From Lachnospiraceae bacterium (GTDB lineage: Bacteria; Bacillota; Clostridia; Lachnospirales; Lachnospiraceae), in the NCBI GenBank assembly GCA_910573755.1, contig CAJTBO010000004.1, positions 124,001 through 188,000 of the forward strand: a stretch of 64,000 nt of DNA, given 5' to 3'. Of this stretch, positions 16,968 to 24,320 are shown in pieces. The stretch's first letter is position 1; each line of letters starts with the position of its first letter. The notes below the pieces were generated by a model. The model had not been told where the DNA came from. It saw only the letters and a list, made by a program, of their open reading frames with translations, and ran no database searches. The position numbers and the translations under genes are program-made.

Positions 16968-17978
16968 TTATACTACATTTCCTGCTTTTTGTTTGCCGTT
17001 CTGTGCCATAACGCCCGCAAGGGCATGGGGAACATACAGCTCCTCCAGATAACGGGTCTCGGCTTTTGTCAGTTCCAACTCCACCGCTTTTACCGCGCCA
17101 TCCACATGGGAAATCTTCGTCGCACCCACCACAGGCGCTGTCACCTTCGTCAGAAGCCACGCAAGGGAAACCTCCGTCATGGAAACATCCCTTTTTTCTG
17201 CGATTTCTTCTATACGCCGTATAATCTTTCCGTCAGCCTCCGCCGTATCGTCATATTTGAACCGCGCATAAGCATCCTGTTCCAAACGTTTTGAAGTTTC
17301 TCCGGGGTGACGGGACAGCCTTCCGCTTGCCAGCGCACTGTATGGTGTCATGGCAATATTTTCCGAATAACAGAAAGGCGCCATTTCCCGTTCTTCCTCA
17401 CGGGCGATCAGGTTATAATGCCCCTGAATGGATACAAACTCTGCAAACCCCTGTGACCTTGCATAGTAATTCGCCTTGGCAAGCTGCCACGCAAAACAAT
17501 TGGAAATACCAATATGACGAGCCTTTCCTGCCTTGACGGCATTATTAAGCCCCTCCATAATCTCCTCCATCGGGGTATGGTAATCCCACATATGGCAGAT
17601 ATAGAGATCGACATAATCCATGCCAAGATTTTCAAGACTCTTATTCAGGTAATTTTCAATGTGCCGCTGCCCGCTGACCCCGGAATCAATTTCTTCCTGT
17701 GTACGCGGGGTAAACTTTGTGGCAATCACATATTCATCACGCTTTGCAAAATCCCGGAGCGCCTTCCCGACAAACTGCTCACTGGTTCCATTCTGATAGG
17801 CAATCGCCGTATCATAAAAATTGATGCCAAGCTCCAGACCATGCTTTATGATCTCCCTTGTCCGGCTTTCATCCACTGTCCAGCTATGCTGTCCGGCAGC
17901 CGCATCGCCAAATCCCATACACCCCATACAAATGCGGGACACTTTCAAATCCGATTTTCCTAAATCTGTATACTTCAT
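16968..17978 (-). CDS. Aldo/keto reductase
   Basis: This 336-aa NADPH-dependent oxidoreductase has the catalytic tetrad in order: Asp and Tyr in NFYDTAIAY (residues about 54-62), Lys in ATKF (about 86) and His in CHMWD (about 130). The cofactor-binding end is the VVGATKISHV stretch. It reduces aldehydes or ketones in the cytosol. It lies in a minus-strand series with flavodoxins, a MATE pump and a LysR regulator, which suggests a detoxification or redox role. Confidence 0.93.
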   Translation of the reverse strand: MKYTDLGKSDLKVSRICMGCMGFGDAAAGQHSWTVDESRTREIIKHGLELGINFYDTAIAYQNGTSEQFVGKALRDFAKRDEYVIATKFTPRTQEEIDSGVSGQRHIENYLNKSLENLGMDYVDLYICHMWDYHTPMEEIMEGLNNAVKAGKARHIGISNCFAWQLAKANYYARSQGFAEFVSIQGHYNLIAREEEREMAPFCYSENIAMTPYSALASGRLSRHPGETSKRLEQDAYARFKYDDTAEADGKIIRRIEEIAEKRDVSMTEVSLAWLLTKVTAPVVGATKISHVDGAVKAVELELTKAETRYLEELYVPHALAGVMAQNGKQKAGNVV

Positions 17979-18036
17979 TATTTTCCTTTCCGCCGTTGTC
18001 AGCTACTGTATTTATATAAACCGGTCATCCATTTTC

Positions 18037-18513
18037 TCACAGGCTTTCTACCCATGCCTTCAGTTCTGCCTGTGTCACCACGCCGTTCAGCATTTTTCCT
18101 TCCAGTAAAATCGCGCCAGGGCAGCTCGGCGCAAGTTTTTCATTTGTACTCCCCATCCCGCTTCCGCCGGAAGTGGCAAAGGTTACAATCGTTTTACCTG
18201 AAAAATCATAACTTTCCAAAAATGTGTTGATGATTTTCGGCGCGACATACCACCAGATGGGGAAACCGACAAACACCACTTCGTACTGATCCATATCTTC
18301 CATTTTCCCGGCAATCACAGGGCGGGATGCGGGATCATTCATTTCCACACTGCTGCGGCTTTTCTTATCCATCCAGTCAAGATCTTCCCTGCTGTAAGGA
18401 ATCTCAGGCTTAATCTCATACAAGTCTGCGCCTGCCGCCTCTGACAGCTTCCATGCTGCTTTGGCCGTCACGCCGCTTGCTGAAAAATATGCTACTAACA
18501 TTTTTTTGCTCAT
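18037..18513 (-). CDS. Flavodoxin
   Basis: This 158-aa flavodoxin binds FMN through the N-terminal loop in AYFSASGVTAKAA and the PIWWYVAPKIINTFLESYDF segment, and ends with the TSGGSGMGS loop. It carries electrons in the cytosol; there is no signal peptide. I chose the ATG at 18513 (GGAGG 8 nt upstream) over a longer frame reading into the MATE gene. A secreted relative is encoded at 20218-20952 in the same cluster. Confidence 0.93.
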   Translation of the reverse strand: MSKKMLVAYFSASGVTAKAAWKLSEAAGADLYEIKPEIPYSREDLDWMDKKSRSSVEMNDPASRPVIAGKMEDMDQYEVVFVGFPIWWYVAPKIINTFLESYDFSGKTIVTFATSGGSGMGSTNEKLAPSCPGAILLEGKMLNGVVTQAELKAWVESL

Positions 18514-18572
18514 TACAATTACCTCCATAATTTTATGATTCATGACAATAGCATTCTTGCGAAGCATGAATT

Positions 18573-19919
18573 CTATTGTTTGATCACCTGAAAAGTTTTC
18601 CACTTTCCGGTTCTTTCCCTCCAGATAAACAGAACAGCCCTGACTACCCAGTCACACACCATGGCAAGGGCAATCCCGATCACACCCATCTGCAGGGTGA
18701 TCCCCAGCAGATACGACAAAAGCAGACGCACCGCAACCGTAGAAACAACTGACACATACATGGTAAATTTTACATCCCCTGCTGCACGAAGTCCGTTGCT
18801 GAGCGCCCCGGAAAAAGGATAGAAGGCAGCATTGAACACATTATGGATCAGCACCAGCCAGACTACCAGCCGTTTTGTTTCCGGCGACAGCGAATAAAAA
18901 TGCAGAAACCCCGGGGTTAGAATAAAGACCAAAAGGTTCCATACCGCCGAAACGAAAAGCGTCAGCTTTGTAAGTTTCTTAAAGTGATATTCTGCCGCTT
19001 CGGTATTTCCGGTTCCCATGCACTGCCCGATCACAGTAATGAACACCGGCCCCATGGCGACACCTGCCAAAGCTGCCAGCGACCAGATACTTTGTGCCAC
19101 ACCGTTTGCGGCAATCTGATAAGTTCCAAACAATGCCACGATACTGCTCAGCGCTACCTTGACAAGCTGGAAGATACCGTTTTCTACCCCGTTTGGTACA
19201 GCCACATTCAGAATACTTTTCATCAAACTGCCATGCCAGCTAAAAATCCACTTTCCCCTATACACCACCCTGTTCTTTTCCCGAAAGCAAAGAAAAGTGA
19301 TGGTCACTGCGGAAAAAACACGGGCAAGGAAGGACGGCCATGCAACACCGGCTACCCCGGCGCGAAAAACAAAAACACCGATCACATTGCCAATAACATT
19401 GATCACATTGGACACTACTGAGAGATACATCGTCACATGTGTTTTTCCAAGACTGCGGTAAACAGCCGCCCCCGCATTGTAAACGGCAAGCGCCGGATAG
19501 GAATAGGCTGAAATTCTCATGTATATCATACATGCCTCCATGACCGGCTGCTCTACTTTTCCAAACAGCAGGCACAGCATCGCTTCATTCCCAAGCAGGA
19601 CCGCCGCCCCAAGCAGTACGGAAAAACCAAAAGAGAACATCAAAAGCTGGCTTGCGGACTCTCCCGCAAGGTCTGTATCCTGTCTGCCTATATACTGGCT
19701 GATCACAACAGCCCCTCCGGAAGCAAGTGCTGTAAACAGGTAAATAAATATGGTATTGAACTGATTGACCAGGGACACCCCAGATACCGCTGATTCCCCG
19801 GCATAACTGATAACCAGAGTATCCGCAAGCCCTACAAACATCACCAGAAGCTGCTCTAAAAACAGGGGCACAATCATTTTTTTCAGTTCCTGATCAGAAA
19901 ACAAATCATTCCCGCCCAT
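18573..19919 (-). CDS. MATE-family multidrug exporter
   Basis: This 448-aa membrane protein has about 12 helices in two MATE repeats, starting near the N-terminus with PLFLEQLLVMFVGLADTLVISYAG and including GGAVVISQYIGRQD. The family exports cationic drugs and metabolites using Na+ or H+. An AAGGAA ribosome site precedes the start. It lies between a flavodoxin and a 2-TM protein in the redox cluster. Confidence 0.93.
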   Translation of the reverse strand: MGGNDLFSDQELKKMIVPLFLEQLLVMFVGLADTLVISYAGESAVSGVSLVNQFNTIFIYLFTALASGGAVVISQYIGRQDTDLAGESASQLLMFSFGFSVLLGAAVLLGNEAMLCLLFGKVEQPVMEACMIYMRISAYSYPALAVYNAGAAVYRSLGKTHVTMYLSVVSNVINVIGNVIGVFVFRAGVAGVAWPSFLARVFSAVTITFLCFREKNRVVYRGKWIFSWHGSLMKSILNVAVPNGVENGIFQLVKVALSSIVALFGTYQIAANGVAQSIWSLAALAGVAMGPVFITVIGQCMGTGNTEAAEYHFKKLTKLTLFVSAVWNLLVFILTPGFLHFYSLSPETKRLVVWLVLIHNVFNAAFYPFSGALSNGLRAAGDVKFTMYVSVVSTVAVRLLLSYLLGITLQMGVIGIALAMVCDWVVRAVLFIWRERTGKWKTFQVIKQ

Positions 19920-19969
19920 TATATCGTTCCTTTTCTGTTTCTTTAAGTCTGTACGGATAATGCCTTATT

Positions 19970-20221
19970 TTAGGCATTACAGGCAGCAAAAACCAAAAAG
20001 CCCATCATTGCAATATATTCCGCAAATACAGCCTCCGCACTCTGCTCAAAATTAAAAAACACAAACTGCTGCTTAAGGAACATAAAAGAAAAAATATCCT
20101 TTCTGCCAAAGAGATACAGCCCGTACATGGCAAGCAAGGCTGCCATCACTCGTAAAATCCATGTAACAGCCTGCGGTTTTTCCCTGCTGCCTGTCAATTT
20201 CCGGCACATTCCCAAAATCAT
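19970..20221 (-). CDS. Small two-helix membrane protein coupled to the flavodoxin lipoprotein
   Basis: The ATG at 20221 overlaps the flavodoxin stop in an ATGA junction, giving 83 aa; a longer frame to 20254 lacks a ribosome site. Two hydrophobic segments flank a Phe-rich middle (WILRVMAALLAMYGLYLFG and AEYIAMMGFLVFAACNA). I do not recognise the family. The tight coupling suggests it anchors or passes electrons to the secreted flavodoxin, but this is inference. Confidence 0.65.
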   Translation of the reverse strand: MILGMCRKLTGSREKPQAVTWILRVMAALLAMYGLYLFGRKDIFSFMFLKQQFVFFNFEQSAEAVFAEYIAMMGFLVFAACNA

Positions 20222-20952
20222 GCTCCAAAATCCAATCCAAGACCGTTTACCCATTCCATAACCGTATCCTGCGAATCACTGCCATTCAATCGCTTTCCCG
20301 GAAGCCATTCTGCTCCATCTGTGAGCTGCTCCAAATTTGTTGCGGAAGAACCCACGCCACTGCCGCCGGAAGTGCAGAATGGAACAATCGTCTTTCCTGA
20401 AAAATCATAGCTCTCCACGAAAGTGCCGACAATCCTCGGTGCCTCACCCCACCAGATCGGATATCCAATGAACACAATATCATACTGTTCCATATCTTCC
20501 ACTGAACCGATAATAGCAGGACGGGCATCCGGATCATTCATTTCAATTGTGGTACGGCTGTTATTGTCATTGTAATCCAGATCTGCATCCGTATATGGTT
20601 CTTTCGGAACAATTTCGTAAATATCCGCATTTAATCCGTTTGCGATATGCTCTGCTATCCCTTGCGTTGTATTGGTGGCGGAAAAATAAGCCACCAGCAC
20701 CTTTGTTCCCTGTTCTTCCGGATCTTCCGGAATATCCGCATTTCCTGAAGCCTCTGTTTCTTCCGGCTGCTTTCCGGCAGCCTCTGTATTTTCCACGCTG
20801 GTGCCGCTTTCTACGGATCCAACATTATCTGCGATGCTTTCCATCGGTTTTTCTTCCGTAGACGGCTGCCCGGTCTGGCTTGCAGAGTTTCCACAAGCTG
20901 CCAGGCTCAAAATCATCAACAGAGAAATTAAAACAGTAATCACTTTTTTCAT
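20218..20952 (-). CDS. Secreted flavodoxin lipoprotein
   Basis: An N-terminal signal peptide ends in the lipobox LAAC at about residue 22, followed by a Ser/Thr/Glu-rich linker to about residue 80, then a flavodoxin domain (KVLVAYFSATNTTQGIAEHI, PIWWGEAPRIVGTFVESYDF, TSGGSGVGSS). It should be lipid-anchored outside the membrane, unlike classical flavodoxins. The domain is a close relative of the cytosolic flavodoxin at 18037, with shared SYDFSGKTIV. The start at 20952 has GGAGG 8 nt upstream. It probably takes part in extracytosolic flavin-based electron transfer. Confidence 0.92.
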   Translation of the reverse strand: MKKVITVLISLLMILSLAACGNSASQTGQPSTEEKPMESIADNVGSVESGTSVENTEAAGKQPEETEASGNADIPEDPEEQGTKVLVAYFSATNTTQGIAEHIANGLNADIYEIVPKEPYTDADLDYNDNNSRTTIEMNDPDARPAIIGSVEDMEQYDIVFIGYPIWWGEAPRIVGTFVESYDFSGKTIVPFCTSGGSGVGSSATNLEQLTDGAEWLPGKRLNGSDSQDTVMEWVNGLGLDFGA

Positions 20953-20985
20953 TATAAATACCTCCAATTTTTTATTAGCATAATC

Positions 20986-21141
20986 TCACTCGTGTGAAAA
21001 ATCATCCTTCCCGCTGCTTTCCTGTTCAGAAGTTTCCGTGCTTTCTTCACCGCTTCCCTGTGAAATATTTTTCTCACTGCCACAGGCGGCAAAGGAGAAA
21101 ATCAGCAAAGACACCAACAACACAGATAAAATTTTTCTCAT
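20986..21141 (-). CDS. 51-aa lipoprotein, too short for most gene finders
   Basis: The frame reads MRKILSVLLVSLLIFSFAAC, a clean signal peptide with an FAAC lipobox, then a Ser/Glu-rich linker ending DDFSHE and TGA. The N-terminus resembles that of the adjacent flavodoxin lipoprotein and the linker is the same kind. It may be a stub left after loss of a flavodoxin domain, or a genuine small lipoprotein. The ribosome site (GTGGGGC) is weak. It lies 33 bp upstream of the flavodoxin lipoprotein start. Confidence 0.6.
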   Translation of the reverse strand: MRKILSVLLVSLLIFSFAACGSEKNISQGSGEESTETSEQESSGKDDFSHE

Positions 21142-21159
21142 AAAATGCCCCACTCTTTT

Positions 21160-21360
21160 CTATTTTTGTTCTTTCATTTTGCAGATGATGTAATCAATCT
21201 CGTCAAGGGACTGCTGCTTTCCATGTATTTCATCCAGTAATTGATACCGGCATTTCCGCAGCATCCGTATCTGTATCTCCTTATCATCGCACCTGGTTAT
21301 TTCCTCAATCCTCTCTTTACTGAAGCCGGCTTTGGAAAGCGCATAGATATCTGGTTCCAT
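21160..21360 (-). CDS. 66-aa helical protein next to LysR
   Basis: The ATG at 21360 is preceded by AGGAGGGG, and the frame gives 66 aa of charged, probably helical sequence (MEPDIYALSKAGFSKERIEE, then RMLRKCRYQLLDEIHGKQQS). It resembles the C-terminal helical part of MerR-like regulators, but there is no DNA-binding domain. I do not recognise a named family. It lies between the LysR gene and the redox operon on the same strand. Confidence 0.6.
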   Translation of the reverse strand: MEPDIYALSKAGFSKERIEEITRCDDKEIQIRMLRKCRYQLLDEIHGKQQSLDEIDYIICKMKEQK

Positions 21361-21472
21361 GAAAAAGCATCCCCTCCTAAAACAAAAATGTAAGTGCGGT
21401 TCCGAAGCAGCCTGCCTCATCCCTGCACTTACATTATAATCATATACCTGAAACATATCAAATACTTAGTTT

Positions 21473-22363
21473 TTATGGCTTACTCATGCTTAAAAAGCAT
21501 TTTGCGTATTCTATAAATTTTGTCGCCGCCAGACTAAATGGCTGTTCCCGTTTCCATGCCAAAACACATGTTGCCATAAGCTCCGGATACAGCGGCCGGC
21601 AGACAATCTTTGATAAGTCCCAAAAAGGAACCGCACCTTCAATGACCAAAGAATATGCCAGCCCCCTGCTTACCATAACTGCACCATTAGTACTCAGATT
21701 ACTGGTAAACAATATATTCAGATTTTTGTAATAGTCCCCGAACCAGCTTGCCAGTTCACTCTGCACCTGCATTCTTCGCGGAAGAATCAACGGCAGTCCT
21801 GCCAGTTCGCCTGCCTTGACATACTTTTTCCCTGCAAGCGGATCATCCGGCGGCATCAAAACTACCCATCTCTCTTTCATATTCAGGCGGATAAACTCAT
21901 ATTTCCCCATCTCAACCGGCTCCAGGAGCAATCCTAGATCAAGCAGTCCCTTATCCATCTGTTCTTTTACCAGATCCGCAGTCGCTGTAAACAGATCAAA
22001 AGTAACAAGGGGATATTTTTGATGGAAATTCCGGATCAGATCCGGAAGCATCTGCACAGACGCAACTTCCCCGCATCCAATAGAAATCTTTCCCTCTACC
22101 TGTTCTTCCTGCTCTACCAATTCTTTTTCTGTTTTATCAACCAGCTGCAGAATCTCCTCTGCCCGGCGCCGGAGCAGCAGACCTTCATTCGTCAGCCGGA
22201 TCTTCCGTGTCCCCCTGTCAAACAATCGCACACCAATTTCTTCCTCCATCTGTGCAAGTTGGCGGGAAAGCGTCGGCTGTGTAATATGTAAAACTTCTGC
22301 GGCTTTTGTAATGCTTTCTTCCCTTACTACGGTAAGAAAATAGCGAAGAACCCTGATTTCCAT
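21473..22363 (-). CDS. LysR-family transcriptional regulator
   Basis: An N-terminal helix-turn-helix (MEIRVLRYFLTVVREESITK through ITQPTLSRQLAQMEEEIG) precedes a periplasmic-binding-like effector domain, 296 aa in all. I chose the ATG at 22363, with GAGGAG 7 nt upstream. LysR proteins usually control the neighbouring genes; here the likely targets are the flavodoxin, MATE and aldo/keto reductase genes downstream on the same strand. Confidence 0.93.
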   Translation of the reverse strand: MEIRVLRYFLTVVREESITKAAEVLHITQPTLSRQLAQMEEEIGVRLFDRGTRKIRLTNEGLLLRRRAEEILQLVDKTEKELVEQEEQVEGKISIGCGEVASVQMLPDLIRNFHQKYPLVTFDLFTATADLVKEQMDKGLLDLGLLLEPVEMGKYEFIRLNMKERWVVLMPPDDPLAGKKYVKAGELAGLPLILPRRMQVQSELASWFGDYYKNLNILFTSNLSTNGAVMVSRGLAYSLVIEGAVPFWDLSKIVCRPLYPELMATCVLAWKREQPFSLAATKFIEYAKCFLSMSKP

Positions 22364-22536
22364 ATGCAAACTCCTCTCACCTTTATCCATGCTTTACAGA
22401 TTGTATTATAGCATTTTTATGCCTTTTAAGCAATACAACTATACCCTTTGATTTTGCCTTTAGGGGTTCAAATTTCTGTGGGGAGGGTTCATGCACAAAC
22501 ACTCTCCCGCTTATGCTGCAACACCCGTAAAAACAA

Positions 22537-22576
22537 AAAGGGCTTCCGGTCACGCCCAATGTACCCAAAGCCCTTT
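22537..22576. terminator. Bidirectional terminator hairpin
   Basis: AAAGGGCTT and AAGCCCTTT pair perfectly around a 22-nt loop, with A-rich sequence on one side and TTTATTT on the other, so it can stop transcription in both directions. It marks the edge between the chromosomal redox cluster and the mobile-element region. Confidence 0.78.
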
Positions 22577-22621
22577 ATTTCTGCGGTTTCCCCGATATTC
22601 TGTTCATTTCCTTTGTATCAA

Positions 22622-22953
22622 TTAAGCAAGTTTCATTTCGTGGGTGTCCTCAAAGATTAACCACTGGTCTATATCTACATTATGGCTCTTTTTGTCCTTG
22701 AAATGCTTGCGTGTCTTGAAGTTTACCGTATGCCCTAAATATTCACGTTTCTGTAATATATGTGCTATGGTGGAACTTCCCCATTTGCAGGGATTTTTAA
22801 TTTCCCCGTCCTGCCGCAATCCCACGCCCGACTGCGCTTGGTGGCAGGCAATACGGGGTTATGTTCATTGGATAGCTGTGCCGCAATCTGATAAGGACCA
22901 TAACCCTCTAACGTCATCCGGAATATCCGTCTGACAATGGGAGTTATAAACTG
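22622..22953 (-). pseudogene. 3' fragment of a large serine recombinase
   Basis: The minus strand encodes TPIVRRIFRMTLEGYGPYQI, then after a frameshift IAHILQKREYLGHTVNFKTR and WLIFEDTHEM, which are middle-domain segments of TndX/TnpX-type large serine recombinases. The two blocks are in different frames, part of the sequence between them is missing, and the protein ends early. The catalytic N-terminus is absent, but a matching N-terminal piece lies on the opposite strand at 23037. Confidence 0.75.
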
Positions 22954-23036
22954 TAAAAGACTTCTTAATCAAAATAAATACAAAATAGCCACAGCTTAGC
23001 ATTTATGCGATACTGACGGAAAGGAGGGAATTGATT

Positions 23037-23310
23037 ATGAGTCACGATTTAACGGCATTATACGAGATGTTGAGCCATGATGACGAGTTGCAGGGCAAGA
23101 GCAACAGCATATCCAACCAAAAGGCAATGTTAGAGGGCTATGCAGAAAAGAATGGGTTTACGGGTATACGCCATTTTACCGATCACGGACTATGCGAAGG
23201 ACATCAGCAAGAAAATCAAGTCAACATTTAAGGCAAAAGCGGAAAGCACGTTGCGAGCAGTCCGCCATATGGTTATATGAAAGACAGCGGGAATAAAAAC
23301 AAGTGGGTTT
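23037..23310 (+). pseudogene. 5' fragment of a large serine recombinase
   Basis: After an AAGGAGGG site the ATG at 23037 starts SHDLTALYEMLSHDDELQGK and NSISNQKAMLEGYAEKNGF, the start of a resolvase domain. Normal family members have YCRLS, with the catalytic Ser next to Arg; here the Arg-Leu-Ser reads Met-Leu-Ser. The frame then jumps: DYAKDISKKIKSTFKAKAE appears in another frame and PPYGYMKDSGNKNKW in a third. The gene is dead, with a large internal deletion and two shifts. Confidence 0.75.
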
Positions 23311-23462
23311 TTCTCACTTCATCAACTGAAAGACCAACAAATTCCGCAATCTTTTCAAGCACCTGAGTGCGGGCGTCCATCACCTTTAAATCCGGCTTCT
23401 CCAACACAATCTGCAAACCAGTTCTATCTCGATATTGGCGCTATCGCCTTTTTGATTGTTCT
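23311..23462 (-). pseudogene. Unidentified coding remnant
   Basis: The minus strand reads LQIVLEKPDLKVMDARTQVL followed by EKIAEFVGLSVDEVRK, which looks like genuine helical coding sequence. It is shifted relative to an upstream piece (DSANIEIEL). I do not recognise the family. It is a further scrap left between the recombinase remnants and the amidase gene. Confidence 0.4.
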
Positions 23463-24272
23463 TCACAGAGTCTCCCCTCTCTTTATTTCATTGGAAATTC
23501 CTTCTGCAATTCTCTGTGCCAGACTTTCCTGATAATCGTTATCCAACAGCTTTTGACTCTCTGAATAACTTGAGAGAAATCCCATTTCTACCAAAACAGC
23601 GGGCATTTGCGTGTTTCGCAAAACATAATAGCCCTCTGTTTTTGCATACCTCGTTTCAATATCCTCACTTAGCGAAACTGCGTTGATGATACTTTCTGCA
23701 TACCCTTTGCTTTCTACCGCATTTGAATTGTTGTAATAACATTCCAAACCTGCTATCTTGGCGTCCTTTTCATAATAATTGCAATGAAGACTGATAAAAA
23801 AATCTGCATTGGAGTCATTTGCAACAGAAATACGATCTGCAAGGTTCATATTTTCATCGGTGCTTCTGGTCAGAATAACTTCTATATTATCATTCTCCAG
23901 AATAGCTTTCAGCTTCAATGCAACCGAAAGGTTAATATCCTTTTCTACTGCCTTGCCGCTGACAGTACCTCCGTCACTTCCTCCATGCCCCGCATCCACG
24001 ACAACGCAAACTCCTGAAGTATTATTCTCTATCGAAGTAACAGAAGCAGTGTCGTTGCCTGCGTTTCTATCTGTGTATATATCCGTGTACTTATTTATCT
24101 TTTCATCTTCCTTTGTAAATCTCTCATATATGTAAAGACATCCGCAAACCATAAGTATCATCATTATAATCGGTATCAATATGACGATTATCCTCAGCAG
24201 ATACGCAATCATAAGCCGCTTAATCTTTCTCTTCCTGAGTTTTTTCCTCTTTTCGTATTGTTTCCTGTTCAT
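23463..24272 (-). CDS. N-acetylmuramoyl-L-alanine amidase (Amidase_3)
   Basis: A basic N-terminus and one membrane helix (about residues 21-50) anchor an extracellular amidase domain. Zinc-site motifs are present in order: DAGHGGSDGG (His), a Glu in the KDINLSVALKLK helix region, FISLHCNYYE (second His) and VLVEMGFLSS (catalytic Glu). The enzyme cuts the bond between muramic acid and the stem peptide. It is related to CwlD/AmiC-type amidases. It starts 48 bp after the permease-fusion gene on the same strand and may be the last gene of that operon. Confidence 0.92.
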   Translation of the reverse strand: MNRKQYEKRKKLRKRKIKRLMIAYLLRIIVILIPIIMMILMVCGCLYIYERFTKEDEKINKYTDIYTDRNAGNDTASVTSIENNTSGVCVVVDAGHGGSDGGTVSGKAVEKDINLSVALKLKAILENDNIEVILTRSTDENMNLADRISVANDSNADFFISLHCNYYEKDAKIAGLECYYNNSNAVESKGYAESIINAVSLSEDIETRYAKTEGYYVLRNTQMPAVLVEMGFLSSYSESQKLLDNDYQESLAQRIAEGISNEIKRGETL

Positions 24273-24320
24273 TGCCGCATTTGTTCCTCAATCTGGAATA
24301 AGTCAACACCCCCGCGGGAA

